Positions 12,655 to 23,620 of a DNA stretch of 64,000 nucleotides are shown here, piece after piece. The translations under genes were made by a program, and so were the position numbers. The DNA is from Clavulina sp. PMI_390. Its lineage: Eukaryota > Basidiomycota > Agaricomycetes > Cantharellales > Hydnaceae. The stretch lies in assembly GCA_015039315.1 (NCBI GenBank), contig WIDE01000003.1, forward strand, positions 496,001 through 560,000, read 5' to 3'. The notes beneath the pieces were generated by a model, which did no database searches, had not been told where the DNA came from, and saw only the letters and a list, made by a program, of their open reading frames with translations. Positions within the stretch are counted from its first letter, which is position 1; every line of letters starts with the position of its first letter.

Positions 12655-14378
12655 GTGCCAGGAGCGACGAATCAAACCCCCCAAAAAGCCACTACACTAT
12701 ATGGCGACCAATCAAGAATATAAACGTACGAGGTGGCCAGTGCGCGTTGCTCTCGTTGTATCATTATTTGCGCATTATCTGTATGTATCACCAACACCAA
12801 CATACTCTTGTACCATCTCCCACCGTTTCCCTCCGCTCGACACTTGCCATCCACCATTTTTCCTCTCCCTAAACTCGCCAAATCTGAGCCTCCGCTGGAG
12901 CCTTCCAGACTCAATCCCCTCAACTAAACCCATCTCTGTTTTTTGCTCTCTGTTATCACCTCACGATCTTTTGTCTCCTCTGATTTGCTCTCTCTATCTC
13001 TGATATCCCCACATTCGTTCTCCATGGATCTGTATCCAGCCTCGCCTGTTGTGTCTCGTCACTCCCTTGTTTTGTTCGAGTCTCGACCTTTTCAGTGTAT
13101 CGAGCGTTCTCGCCCACTCTCGTCATTCATTCGTGTATCTCCATCACTACGTCCTTCATTTTGCCAAGAAGCTTAAATGGACGCCCTCTTCTGATGGTTG
13201 GCTTCCGGCCCTCCTCTCGGCTCTTTTGGTGACCCTTCTTCCTTTCCCTACCCTGACCGCCCTCGTCCTTTTCCCCCGCTTTCGGATCGCTTTGTCGTGT
13301 GCTACGCCCCCAAATTTTTTGCTCTCATATCCTTTCTATCTTCCGCACGTGCTCCTTCCTATACTTTTTTTCACTTACTTAGCGCTCATAGTTTTTCGGT
13401 TTTCTCAAGCCACACGCACAAATTTCCTCACACCTATTCGCATCCTCACTTCCGAGACATTCTTCGTTGCAATTCGATCGATCCACACACAATTTTCTGG
13501 CCCCCCTTTTTTTCTATTCCATTAACCATTATGACTCGCTTTTGGTTCTTCCCGCATTACCTCACCCTCATCCACATCCCAACTCTTCTTGAGCGCTCTA
13601 TACCATCATTGCATCGCCCGTATATTTCGTCTTCTGCCCGTGCCATACAGCAACCATTCGCCTTTCTTCTTTTCGTTCTGTATACCAATTTTGTATCCCT
13701 ACTTTTTCATTTTTGGTGTCACGCCTCCCCCACTCCTCCCCATTAGGCGCGTGTGGTAGTGCGCATGTCACCGCACCCCTACTTCCACATTCTTTCCAGT
13801 CGGATGTGCAGTTGCCATTTATGTTATCATTCAATCCACATTCGTTGATAACTATCCCTCTCCCCTCCCTTCCTTTTTGATGTATCCGAAGCCCCCTTTG
13901 CGCCTCCTGTTTCCGCCTCTCTCAAGCCTTTTCCTGCTTGGAGCTGGGCTGCGGAGTCTCAAATGGGGTTTTGAGTTCCATTCATCCGTAGAATGTATTT
14001 GTTCGTTCTTCTTGCTGTATTGTACGCAATCTTTCCTTTTTGGGGGTATCCAATGCGATTACCATTCCATTCTAATTCTGCGTGCTCCCATTCGTTCTGG
14101 AATACCTCATTGAGATTCTGGGCTGACATTGACAACTAATTGAGCAAGAAAAAGCGAAGACAACAACGTTTGGTCCTGCTTGGTGGTGTGGTCGCTTGTA
14201 CTCGTCAAAGGGGCGCTGAAAGCCAACTTGAGACCGCAGATTTTGACTGTCTGCCTATTCTCGGACTAAACCCCATCGGAATCCTCGCCAAGACTCCCGT
14301 CGGCTCTCCTAGTGCTTTATCCATCTTCCCACTCAAAGCGAAGTCGTTGTTTCACCCGTCGCGTGCCACAACACGAGA
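12655..14378. other. Pyrimidine-skewed intergenic region
   Basis: About 1 kb (roughly 12780-13830) of the + strand is dominated by C and T, with several chance open frames rich in Ser, Phe, Leu and Pro that lack any domain. It probably holds the 3' UTR of the upstream gene and the promoter and leader of PRMT5. No gene is supported. Confidence 0.5.
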
Positions 14379-17300
14379 ATGTCAAACAATCGCCTGCTCT
14401 TCCTCTCGTTACATCTCTCTACGCCACCCACAGAGAACGATGCTGACCCTGAGTTCCCACTCCCTGGGAAAGAGCCAAGTGCAGAAGGTTCTACTCCACT
14501 TGCACGACTTATCAACACGACGCTGGAAAACACGATGTACTCTACCATCTGCCTTCCGATCACGAACGCACGGTGGGCGGAGCGCTGGCGGCGGATGTGC
14601 CTCTCGTCTTCATCGTCTTCTTCTATGTCGACATCCTCTTCATATTCTGGTTCTGAGTCTCTGACGGAAGACGCGTTGTTTGGAATGGGGGATAAAGAAG
14701 AAGATGAGACTGGGGATGATAACCTTACCAGGGACCGCAAGAAAAATAAGGAAAAGGAAAAGGAGAGGGAGAAGGAAGCGCACAGGACTGCGGAAATGTG
14801 GAGAGCTGGAATGGTTGGGAGATTTGAGAGGAACGAGGTCAATCTTACAAAGATTGGTGAGCTTGCGTTCCCCTTGCCCTGTTTCCTGTGATGCAAGTGG
14901 GCAGCCTCCAACGATTTATTTTATTCCATATCACCTATCTTTTTCAATTTGATAAGAGGAAGCCGAATGTGTTATTGGAATGGCCGCCGATTGGCTGCAA
15001 CTCGACTCTCCAGACCTGTGGGTGCGACACGATTCCGAGCTGGTATGTTAGCTTTTCCTTGTTATGACCTCATTGGGTGCTCAAAATTTTTCGATCTTCC
15101 ACTCATAGGCCCTTAGACAAGAGCTCGTGCACGCATCGTACCTGGGAATGCAGACCGTCATTCTGCCTCCACCCCGGAATCGTGACCATGTCGTTGACTA
15201 TGCCAGGGCCGTGAATGGTATTCTGCGCGGCACCGCCGTCAGTCAATACACTCACCTCTCCATCCGTTTGCCCATATTCATGCCCTCAGTGCCAATCGTC
15301 CCTGCGTCGAGTATTCCGGTCTCAGGATCGCTGAGATTGATCAATGGCGCAGCTTCTTCCCCGGCCAGCATGATGAGCTTCGCGTCCGCGGATGTAGCCC
15401 CGCTTTCTGACGAAGAGCTGAATGCTACTTGGGAGATGTGGGATACTATCCGATCCATTTGTGGTTACCATCCTAGGCTGTCCCTCAGTGCGTGCTGGCG
15501 TATCTGGTGTTGATCTACCAATGGACCCTGCTGACTGAGTTCTTAGCTCTTGATCTCACCGCCCAATTACGGAGCAATATGCCTAATCTTTCGAGATGGT
15601 CTGCCGAGCCGATGCGCTACATTTTCCTCCCTGCGTCATCTTTCGTCTCAAATTCAAGGGGATATCCCGTACTCCCGAAATCAGCGCAGGACTTCATCAA
15701 GGAAATGACTCAAGTGAGCCGACAGTTGCCCTGCTGGATGGGCTTCAATCTCATGGTTTTGATTATTCGCTTCCGTTAGCATCGCCCCACGATTATTCTC
15801 GCAAACACCCAGGCTGGTGTTCATTCAAGCGGCGGTGCTTCAGCATATCCTCAATATGTTCGACATTTGGAAAAGTCGAGTGACTTTGCGAAGGCTCTCG
15901 AGGCGCCTATGAGCCCACAATCGTTCGCACAAGGTTACCAAGACTACCTGCAAGCTCCTCTACAGGTTCGGACCCTTAGAATTGATTCGATAGGTCTTGA
16001 CCTTACCTTGACCACCGTTCGATATTAGCCCCTGATGGACAACCTTCAGTCAACAACATACGAAACTTTCGAGCGCGACCCTGTCAAGTATGAACGATAC
16101 GAGGAGGCAGTGTACCGCGCCCTCATAGACCGCCCTATGGATTCCAGGACGTAAGTTGCCTCTTCTCGCTCCATCTTCTGATAATCCATTGTGCTCAATT
16201 GTGCAGCATAGAGTCATCTGCGTGGCTGGTTCGGGACGCGGGGGGATCGTCGACCGTTGTTTGACCGCTATTGGACGATCGGGGCGTGATGCTCACGTCT
16301 ATGCGTTAGAAAAGAATCCGAACGCGTGTATTACGTGCGGCAAAACCCTTTTACTGCTCCCCCAGATTTTCGCGAACTGACCCATCTCAACTTTACCTTC
16401 CAGGCTAGAAGAACGTAAAGAGAACGAATGGGGCAACGATGTCACCCTCGTGTTTGGGGATATGCGAGTAGTTGACGTCCCAGAGCCAGTTGACATACTT
16501 GTCAGCGAGCTGTTGGGCTCATTCGGCGACAACGAGCTTAGTCCAGAATGCCTCGACGGTGCAATGCGCTTCCTAAAACGTATGATCTGCTTCAACATTA
16601 CCTATTCCATCGTAAACTGACCACGAACTTAGCCGATGGAATCTCAATACCATCCTCATACAGTGCATTCTTAGCCCCACTTTCCTCGTCCAAATTATGG
16701 AACGAAGCGTGTAACTCCAAGGATCGGAAATCTGCTGAGACCCCGGTAAGCTCATTAATTGCATAGGTTTCCGTTCACTCACCTGACTGTCTTCTGTCAT
16801 GTCTAGTATGTCGTCATGTTCCAAGCTGTGAATATCCTCTCTGGATCGGACGGTGGCATCTCAGGGAGCTGTGGGTCACGCATCCAAGAGTGTTGGGAGT
16901 TTGTTCATCCACACAGTTCACCAGACACCGAGGATGACAGTGATACGTTGGTTCTGGATTCGCGGGGACTTCCAATCACTAATACGCATAATGTTCGCTC
17001 GGCGCATTTGGTATTCCATATCCCGCATGCAGGCGTCGTGCATGGACTGGCGGGTTACTTCGAGGCGGTTTTGTATGAGGATGTGGGGATCAGTATTCAT
17101 CCCGAACGAATGGACGAGATCTCGAAGGATATGCTCAGTTGGTTCCCGATTTTCTTTCCTTTCAAGGTGCGTTGTAGAGATAGGGATATTATTTAATTTG
17201 CGACTGTGGCTTACTGGAGCGGCGTCTCCTCCTCCTTTTGATGCTTGCATTCGTCCTTTCTCCTCGCCGTTACGCCGCAATTGCATCAACAATCCTGCTG

Positions 17301-17635
17301 TGACCCCTGTCGGTTCATTCCACGTCTTGATTCATACAAACTCTATCCAGGAGCCAATTTACCTCCCGAGTAACAGCGAACTCGAAGTCTCGATGTGGCG
17401 GCTGACGGACACTCGCAAAGTTTGGTACGAATGGTGCGCCGAAGCCTTCCTGCCCGCTGCGCTATTCGGATTCCCAGGTGCTGGCACTGGGCCAGGGCTT
17501 TATCCTCCGTCATCACCTTTTGGTGGAGAAGGGCCGGGAGGGGAGGTCGACACCCCCGGCATCTCATCGAGAGTGAAGATTGGGATGACGAGCCTACATA
17601 ATGCTGGAGGGGAGAGTAGCTGGGTTGGACTATGA
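14379..17635 (+). CDS. PRMT5: Type II protein arginine methyltransferase PRMT5 (Hsl7/Skb1)
   Basis: Eleven exons: 14379-14856, 14957-15042, 15109-15487, 15547-15713, 15780-15965, 16029-16150, 16212-16325, 16404-16579, 16633-16745, 16807-17166 and 17351-17635 (821 aa). It symmetrically dimethylates arginines of Sm proteins and histones and in yeasts also acts in cell-cycle control. The N-terminal TIM-barrel part includes [46 protein letters not shown] and [13 protein letters not shown]. The SAM site is [16 protein letters not shown]. The double-E loop [17 protein letters not shown] carries the catalytic glutamates. The C-terminal beta-barrel has [11 protein letters not shown] and [15 protein letters not shown] lineage-specific acidic/Lys insert (about residues 75-140, [10 protein letters not shown]) interrupts the N-terminal domain. 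The ATG at 14379 is the most likely start; upstream frames show no matching homology. Confidence 0.93.
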
Positions 17636-19069
17636 TCGCCCCGCAAGCCAATTTGTCAAAGGCTCGCTTCTCTTCTGTCGAATCTCCGCGGGCTTCCTCG
17701 AATTGTTCGCGCGGAACCGTAACCGCGGCACATAGATAGCATTTTTTTTTCCAATGGCAAGGCACCCAGCCTTCAACTGTTCTGACCGCCCGCTCGGTGG
17801 AGGCCGCTATCTGCCCTCGTCTGTGATCTGCCACAAGACACATGTGTGTGCCTTCCCCTCATGCTTTGCTTGCGTCATAATGGAGCTTCCCCGACGTCGA
17901 ATGCGGGGAAAGGAGTACTCCAGGCACCAGTGGGGCGCCATGCGTTATTGCTAACAGGCTTGGCGTTGGTGAGGCCCCGTTGAAGATGCCTAGGTTTGTT
18001 TCGAGTATTTCTGAAGACGAGTGCAGCAAGATTATGCGCCAATCATTGAGAGAAGCTAGCACAGCAAACGTTCAACCCATGAGGCTCTGAATGAATATTA
18101 ATGGTTCGCTGTCAACAATCCAGCCGGTACGATGATGATTAGTCTGAGTGATCTCGCTGCCGACACGCAGTGCGAGCGTTCCATCGTTTGATGAAATGAA
18201 GCGTTGCGTCGCTGATCCAACCAAAGGGACCGGAACGTCGTGCCGAGTGCCACAGCGACGACCCCAGGAGTCGGTCTGCCGGGCAGGGCGCGGTCACACG
18301 ACGCCCCATCGAAGGCTGGACACGACAGCATACAGCGATAGCGAGTCCACGCCCTGTATTGAGGTTCTATTCTGAAGAATATATTCCATAACGGAGGGGT
18401 CGAGATTCTATCTAGGTCCCAGTTCAAAGCGCACCGCGGCGCGATAACGCTGAGATGATCGGGCATGGTCAACTGACCCGCTTTTTTCCACCCTCGTGTG
18501 TGTGAGCCCTTTGTCCGCGCGGCCTGAAAGGGAGGCGGCGTTGCACACGTTGTTAACGGCCGAAGGAGATAGCAACACGCGTCCGCGACGCGACGCAGGA
18601 GGCGCGCTTTCTTGTTTAGATATGATGCGGACAACGTGTCTCCGGCAGGAGTATACGTCATACCGAGCGTGATAGACATGAGATAATTGTCGGGAGGGTC
18701 CAGGAGATGGCCGTGGGGATGCTCATGATTGTAGGTTAATAGACTTGAGCGAGTACCCGGATGCAGTCATAGTATGATCTGCAGTAAGAGCAAAGAAAGT
18801 ACCGCTAAGACGATGCAAAGCATGAAGAATTAGATCCACTCGTGGGGAGCTTTGATGGAATGTTTTGAACCTCAAACTTTTCAGGGCAAGAAAGTTTTCT
18901 GTTGGGTTGGGAACATACAGTTGTCTCGGTTACATCAGCGAGCGGCCTGAATTTCCCCTCTCTTTTGTGGAAGGTCTTTGCTCCACTCCTTCCCTACTTC
19001 CCGTCCTTTCCCCCTCCCTCCCACTGTCTCTGTAGTGCATTATCTTCACGATCTCTTCACGATTTCACC
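17636..19069. other. 1.4 kb intergenic region
   Basis: Between two genes transcribed in the same direction. It should hold the PRMT5 3' UTR and the antiporter promoter. A 193-codon minus-strand open frame (18098-18679) has no recognisable motif and no intron structure, and I do not call it. A CT-rich tract at about 18995-19065 directly precedes the antiporter start codon and looks like its leader. Confidence 0.45.
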
Positions 19070-22000
19070 ATGGGTTTCGACCCCGTAAGTTCTTTGACCT
19101 CAAATGTGTGCCCGCCCGACTCACCCTCCCTCGGCGTCTCAGATCGCTATCAACGACATTGACGTTGGATTGAGCTTACTGAGCGCGTTCATTGTAGTCG
19201 TAAGTGAATCCAATCTTCCTTCGAGGCCATTACACCTACTCAAGAGCTCTTACAGTTCGGTCTACTATCGTTATTCTTGAAAGAACGAGTATGTGGCCCT
19301 TCCTCACGTCATGCCGAGCATTCCGCTTACTTATCTCATTCCGCAGCTTTACATCGGTGAAGCGGTTAGTCTCACAGCGACGATGACACGATTATCGAGC
19401 ATTTACGCTCGAATACACCCCTGCATACGTTCTGACCGGCTGAAATTAGGTGTGGGCCACCGTCTTCGGTATAATCATCGGGCCACATTGTGCAGGTATG
19501 CCGAGATCCTTATCAACGTCGAACATTGGCTCACAATTGGCCTCGTCTCTTCCCAACAGGCATTTTCAACCCTCGCGCATGGGGCTCTGGCAGTATAGAG
19601 ACTTCTAATGAGATTACTATTCAAGTCACCCGAATAGTCCTGGCGGTGTAAGTGATGGCCACTTTATCCAGGCAACTTGACCTGAAACGAGCTTCTGTTT
19701 CATCTTTATCTAACCCTCAACCCACATTCTATCTCTCCAGGGGTGTGTTTGCAATTGGTGTTGAATTGCCAAAAGCCTATGTCGGACGCCACTGGAAGTC
19801 ACTGGCGTTCTTACTGGGCCCGATCATGGTCCTGGGCTGGTTCATCTCCTCCGGCTTAATCTATGCTCTTGTCCCGGGCCTCGATTTCCTTTCCAGCTTG
19901 GCAGTCGGTGCCTGTCTCACTCCTACCGATCCCATCCTTGCAGCGGCCGTAGTTGGCGGCCGTTACGCGGAAAAGCACGTCCCTGCCCACCTCCGACATC
20001 TACTTGCGTGCGAGTCAGGAGTCAACGATGGCGCTGCATTCCCCATGCTCTTCATTGCGCTTTATCTTATCTTGGACAAGTCTGACGCGACCGCAGTCGG
20101 CCACTGGTTCTACATCACTTGGGTCTATGAAATCATACTTGGCACGGTGCTTGGCGCCATGCTGGGCTACGTTGCTCGGCAAGCAATGAAGTATTGTGAG
20201 AGGCACGACCTAATTGACCGACACTCATATGTGGCCCAATACATCTCGCTTGCCCTTCTCAGTAATGGTATCACCACTATCCTTGGATCCGATGACCTCC
20301 TCTCCTCGTTCGCTTGCGGCACAGCCTTTGCCTACGATGGTTGGTTCAACAAGAAAACGGAAGAAACGTTGTTCAGCAATGTCATTGATCTCCTCTTCAA
20401 CATTGCTTGTTTCGTCTACATCGGCGCTTGGCTTCCCTTCGAGTCGTTCAATGACGCAACCCTCACTCTGACATGGTGGCGCCTCCTCTGCATTGCCCTC
20501 CTCGTCATCATCCTACGGCGCCTCCCCTTCATGCTCATGCTATATACATGGATCCCTGAAGTCAAGACGTTCCGAGAGGCTGTATTCAGCGGGCATTTCG
20601 GTCCCATGGGTGTCGGCGCGATCTTCATCTCAACACTTGCAGTGGAGAGCATTCCTCATTTCGACCCTGTTGCTGAAGGGAGACCCCCAGAAACGCAGCT
20701 AGAGCTTCTTGCAGCCTCTATGCAGCCCATTGTGTCCTTTATCGTGCTCATTTCCATTGCGATTCGTAAGTGATAATATGCCCCTGGCTGGGAGTACTTT
20801 CTGACGATTAGTCTCTCCCTTTCCCAACAACAGACGGCCTTTCGATCCCCTTCTTCTCCCTCGGAAAGCGTGTTCATTCCATCTCCCGTACATGGTCACG
20901 TCATACTTCTCTCGACCCAAGTGGTGCGCCCGAGTGGGCCGACCAAACTCGACGTGTCACAAGAGCGGACGAGATTATCATCAATCGCGACCCTGTACTC
21001 CCTATTTCGCAAGCTGATGAAGCAGAGATCATCGAGAAGTTGGAGCGTGGTGAACTGGAAACCTCCAGCCCTGGTGCTATGACCCCTTCGAGCCCCGAGT
21101 CCCCCTATGCATACGATGAGAAGCGCCGTCTGGCTGAGGAAAGAGACATCGCCGAGGCCCATGGGGAAGAGATCGATGGTATAACCGAGCGTAATAACGA
21201 ACTTGAGCGGCAGCACGGTGGTGAAGGGCATATCGTTGGATTGGAGAGGGCAGCGATGAATCGCGACCGACTGCAATCCTACCATGAGGCAGGCGATTCA
21301 CCCATTCCTGATCGTGATCAGATGGTCGGCGATGAGACACAGTGGAGGGAGGGCAACCATTTGATCATCGAGCGCAAGGTTGGAGACGGTGAAGACGTGG
21401 GTGTTTTGATGCAACTGAGCTCCTTGGGATGCCGCTAATATTTTCCGCCACCTAGGTCGAGGTAGAGGTTATTAGGAACTGTTTCGATGATAACGAGACG
21501 ACGATGCACAAGATCGTCCAAGGAGCACGTGCTACCGTCAAGGCACATATCGAACGCGAGACAAGGGCGGTAAAGGCAGGGATGGAAGAATTGACTCGGA
21601 AAATATCCCCACAAAGTTCTGGTCATCAGGGGGGGACTCATGGCGCCCTACAAGATCTCGAAGCTAACCCTCACGACTCTCCTGAAAACCCTCCCGAGTC
21701 CCCGCTAAGGATTATACAAGCCTGGACCCCAATTTCGCGAGGCGACCTTGCATCGCGACGCAGCAACAGCGGTGGTAATCTATTAGAAGCCCTAACGTCA
21801 AGCGAAACTCATGCCACTCGTCCCAATATTGTCATCGGACCGTCTTCCAGTCAAGGGTCAAGCTCGAACAGCTCTCCGGGCGAGCCTGAGGAAAGCGATC
21901 GCTTTAGATCCAGATCAGCCGTCCTCACTTCGTCTGCCAGTGGCTCAAGCCTTGCCAGAGCCGTTCCGCGTGTGGACACAGGGGTGAACAATAGATCATC

Positions 22001-23150
22001 TCATCACCGTTCACGTTCTGCCTCTGCCACCCGTTCCCTTCGATTTGCAGACGCGGAACTGCCAAGACGACCGTCTACCGCTGAGACTAGCCCAACAATG
22101 TCGCCGACAGGCACCAAGTCTAAACGGCGCCATTCATTCCGTCGAAAGCTGTTCGGTCGGGCCAAGCTGAGCCGCCCCGATGGTCGTGATGATGAATCCA
22201 GAGCTGAGGACGGCGCAGAGGACGATGACGAGGGTAACGCTTCTGATAATGCCTTTGACGAGAATGATGGGGATGAAGACGAGGGTGAAGGTGATGGAGA
22301 TGAAGACGACGAGGATGGACGAGGCAGATCATCATCACCTCGGGCCGTCCCTCTAGACCTTGCTCCTGAGCGCAAGCACCGCCATCGCCATCGTCACTCT
22401 GCTTATCGTGCCCCAAGCTCTGCTCCTCGTAGTCCTGAGAGGGGGACACGTACCCCAGGAAGCGAAACACCCCGTCGTAGAGCACGCTTCGCTATCGGAG
22501 GTGATGACGACGACGAGATGTCAGGACCGGGACCCTCGCCAAAGGCCCTCCATCAGCGGCTCAACTCGCTAGCCTCGTCCTCGTCCGGCAGCGGAATATC
22601 TCCATCTGAGTTGCGCCAGAATCCCCTCACCAGTAGCACTTCCATTCGGTCCAACCCTTCGTCTCGCTCGCAATCTCACTCACGTTATGGATCCTCGTCA
22701 ATCCCTACATCACCTACCACAACCGCAATGAGTACGCTTTCGCGCTCTATCCGCTTTGCTGAAGACTCCCTCGATCGGCCAGGGAGCTCGAGCAGCTTGA
22801 GTCGCATGGCTGGTACGGTTGGCAGTGGTGGCACCAGCACTGGCAGTGGAAACGGAAGTGGGAGTGGACACAGCCATCAGCACCTGCACTATCAACACAC
22901 GCACCATGAAGGTGGGCGTAGAGTGTCACCTGCACCAACTGGGTCAGCGACCCCTCGGCATGCTCGTGTACCTTCGCTAGGCGCTTCTTTGGTTATTCCT
23001 GGTGCGCAAGGAGAGCGAGAGAGAAGTCGCGGAAGAGACGGTGGAGCTAACGATACCTCTCCTGGTGGCAATGGTGCTATTGAAGAGCCTGATCGCGAGG
23101 GGAACCGTGGAAAGGGCAAAGCAAAGGTTCCGCTCTCTGAACTTTTCTAA
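19070..23150 (+). CDS. NHA1: Plasma-membrane Na+(K+)/H+ antiporter, Nha1/Sod2 type
   Basis: Nine exons: 19070-19084, 19143-19199, 19256-19288, 19347-19364, 19450-19495, 19560-19647, 19741-20765, 20834-21396 and 21456-23150 (1179 aa). It exports alkali cations in exchange for protons at the plasma membrane. The N-terminal half has about a dozen membrane segments. VGACLTPTDPILAAAVVGG and LLACESGVNDGAAFPML hold the Asp pair needed for cation transport in the CPA1 family, and GHFGPMGVGAIFIS is also typical. The roughly 700-residue C-terminal tail is hydrophilic, rich in Ser, Asp and Glu, with an acidic run (GDEDEGEGDGDEDDEDG) and a His/Arg cluster (KHRHRHRH); long tails of this kind regulate Nha1. 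The first four exons are tiny (15, 57, 33 and 18 nt), but the joined product matches the conserved N-terminus. Confidence 0.95.
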
Positions 23151-23620
23151 AGCCCATGCGTTCTCTTTCCCCCAAAATTCCTGTTATAACTTATTAGATT
23201 GATTCGTTCTACTCTCATCTCCGGCTGGTTTTGATTCCGTGTATCCCTCTTGACTTGATTTCGTTCCCGTTTCCTCTTTCTCCTGATATGATTGGAGCAT
23301 GGCACAACTTTACTACAGCATACATCTGCACACGTTCTCGCATTGCACGTATAATGGTTTTCGTTTCTGTAATTATTGAGTGGTAGGTATTCTCGAGTCT
23401 TGCAAAATAACTAGGTTTCGCCTCTCAACTAGAGATCATCACTATTGCGCAACCTGAATCATTAGAGTAACTGACTTTCCAGGATTCGCCTCAGGTCATG
23501 AGAGTGTCACCAAAGGAGAAAGTATTATTTGAATGTACACGTAGGGGGATACAATATAGCAGTGCTGCTTTCGGGCTAAACTAAAAGGTGAGCTAGAGGA
23601 GAGTAACTTCAAAAAGTCCG
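23151..23620. other. Convergent intergenic region
   Basis: 470 bp between the 3' ends of the antiporter (+) and sedolisin copy 1 (-), so it should hold two 3' UTRs. AT-richer than the genes. The last stretch before 23621 (agtaacttcaaaaa) recurs beside the stop of sedolisin copy 2 near 29100, showing that the duplication reaches into the 3' flank. Confidence 0.5.

Noticed and set aside
13049..13746. Two overlapping open frames of 158 and 182 codons in the pyrimidine-rich region
   Set aside because: Composition (Ser, Phe, Leu, Pro) follows directly from CT-rich DNA; no domain, no introns, and the frames overlap each other.
14140..14664. 174-codon frame upstream of and overlapping PRMT5
   Set aside because: It runs in a different frame through the start of the clear PRMT5 exon and has no recognisable motif.
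18098..18679. 193-codon minus-strand frame in the PRMT5-antiporter gap
   Set aside because: No motif, no plausible splice structure and no support from context; likely chance in GC-rich sequence.
22004..22485. Minus-strand frames rich in Ser, Pro and His within the antiporter tail
   Set aside because: They are antisense shadows of the acidic and Ser-rich coding repeats of the antiporter.
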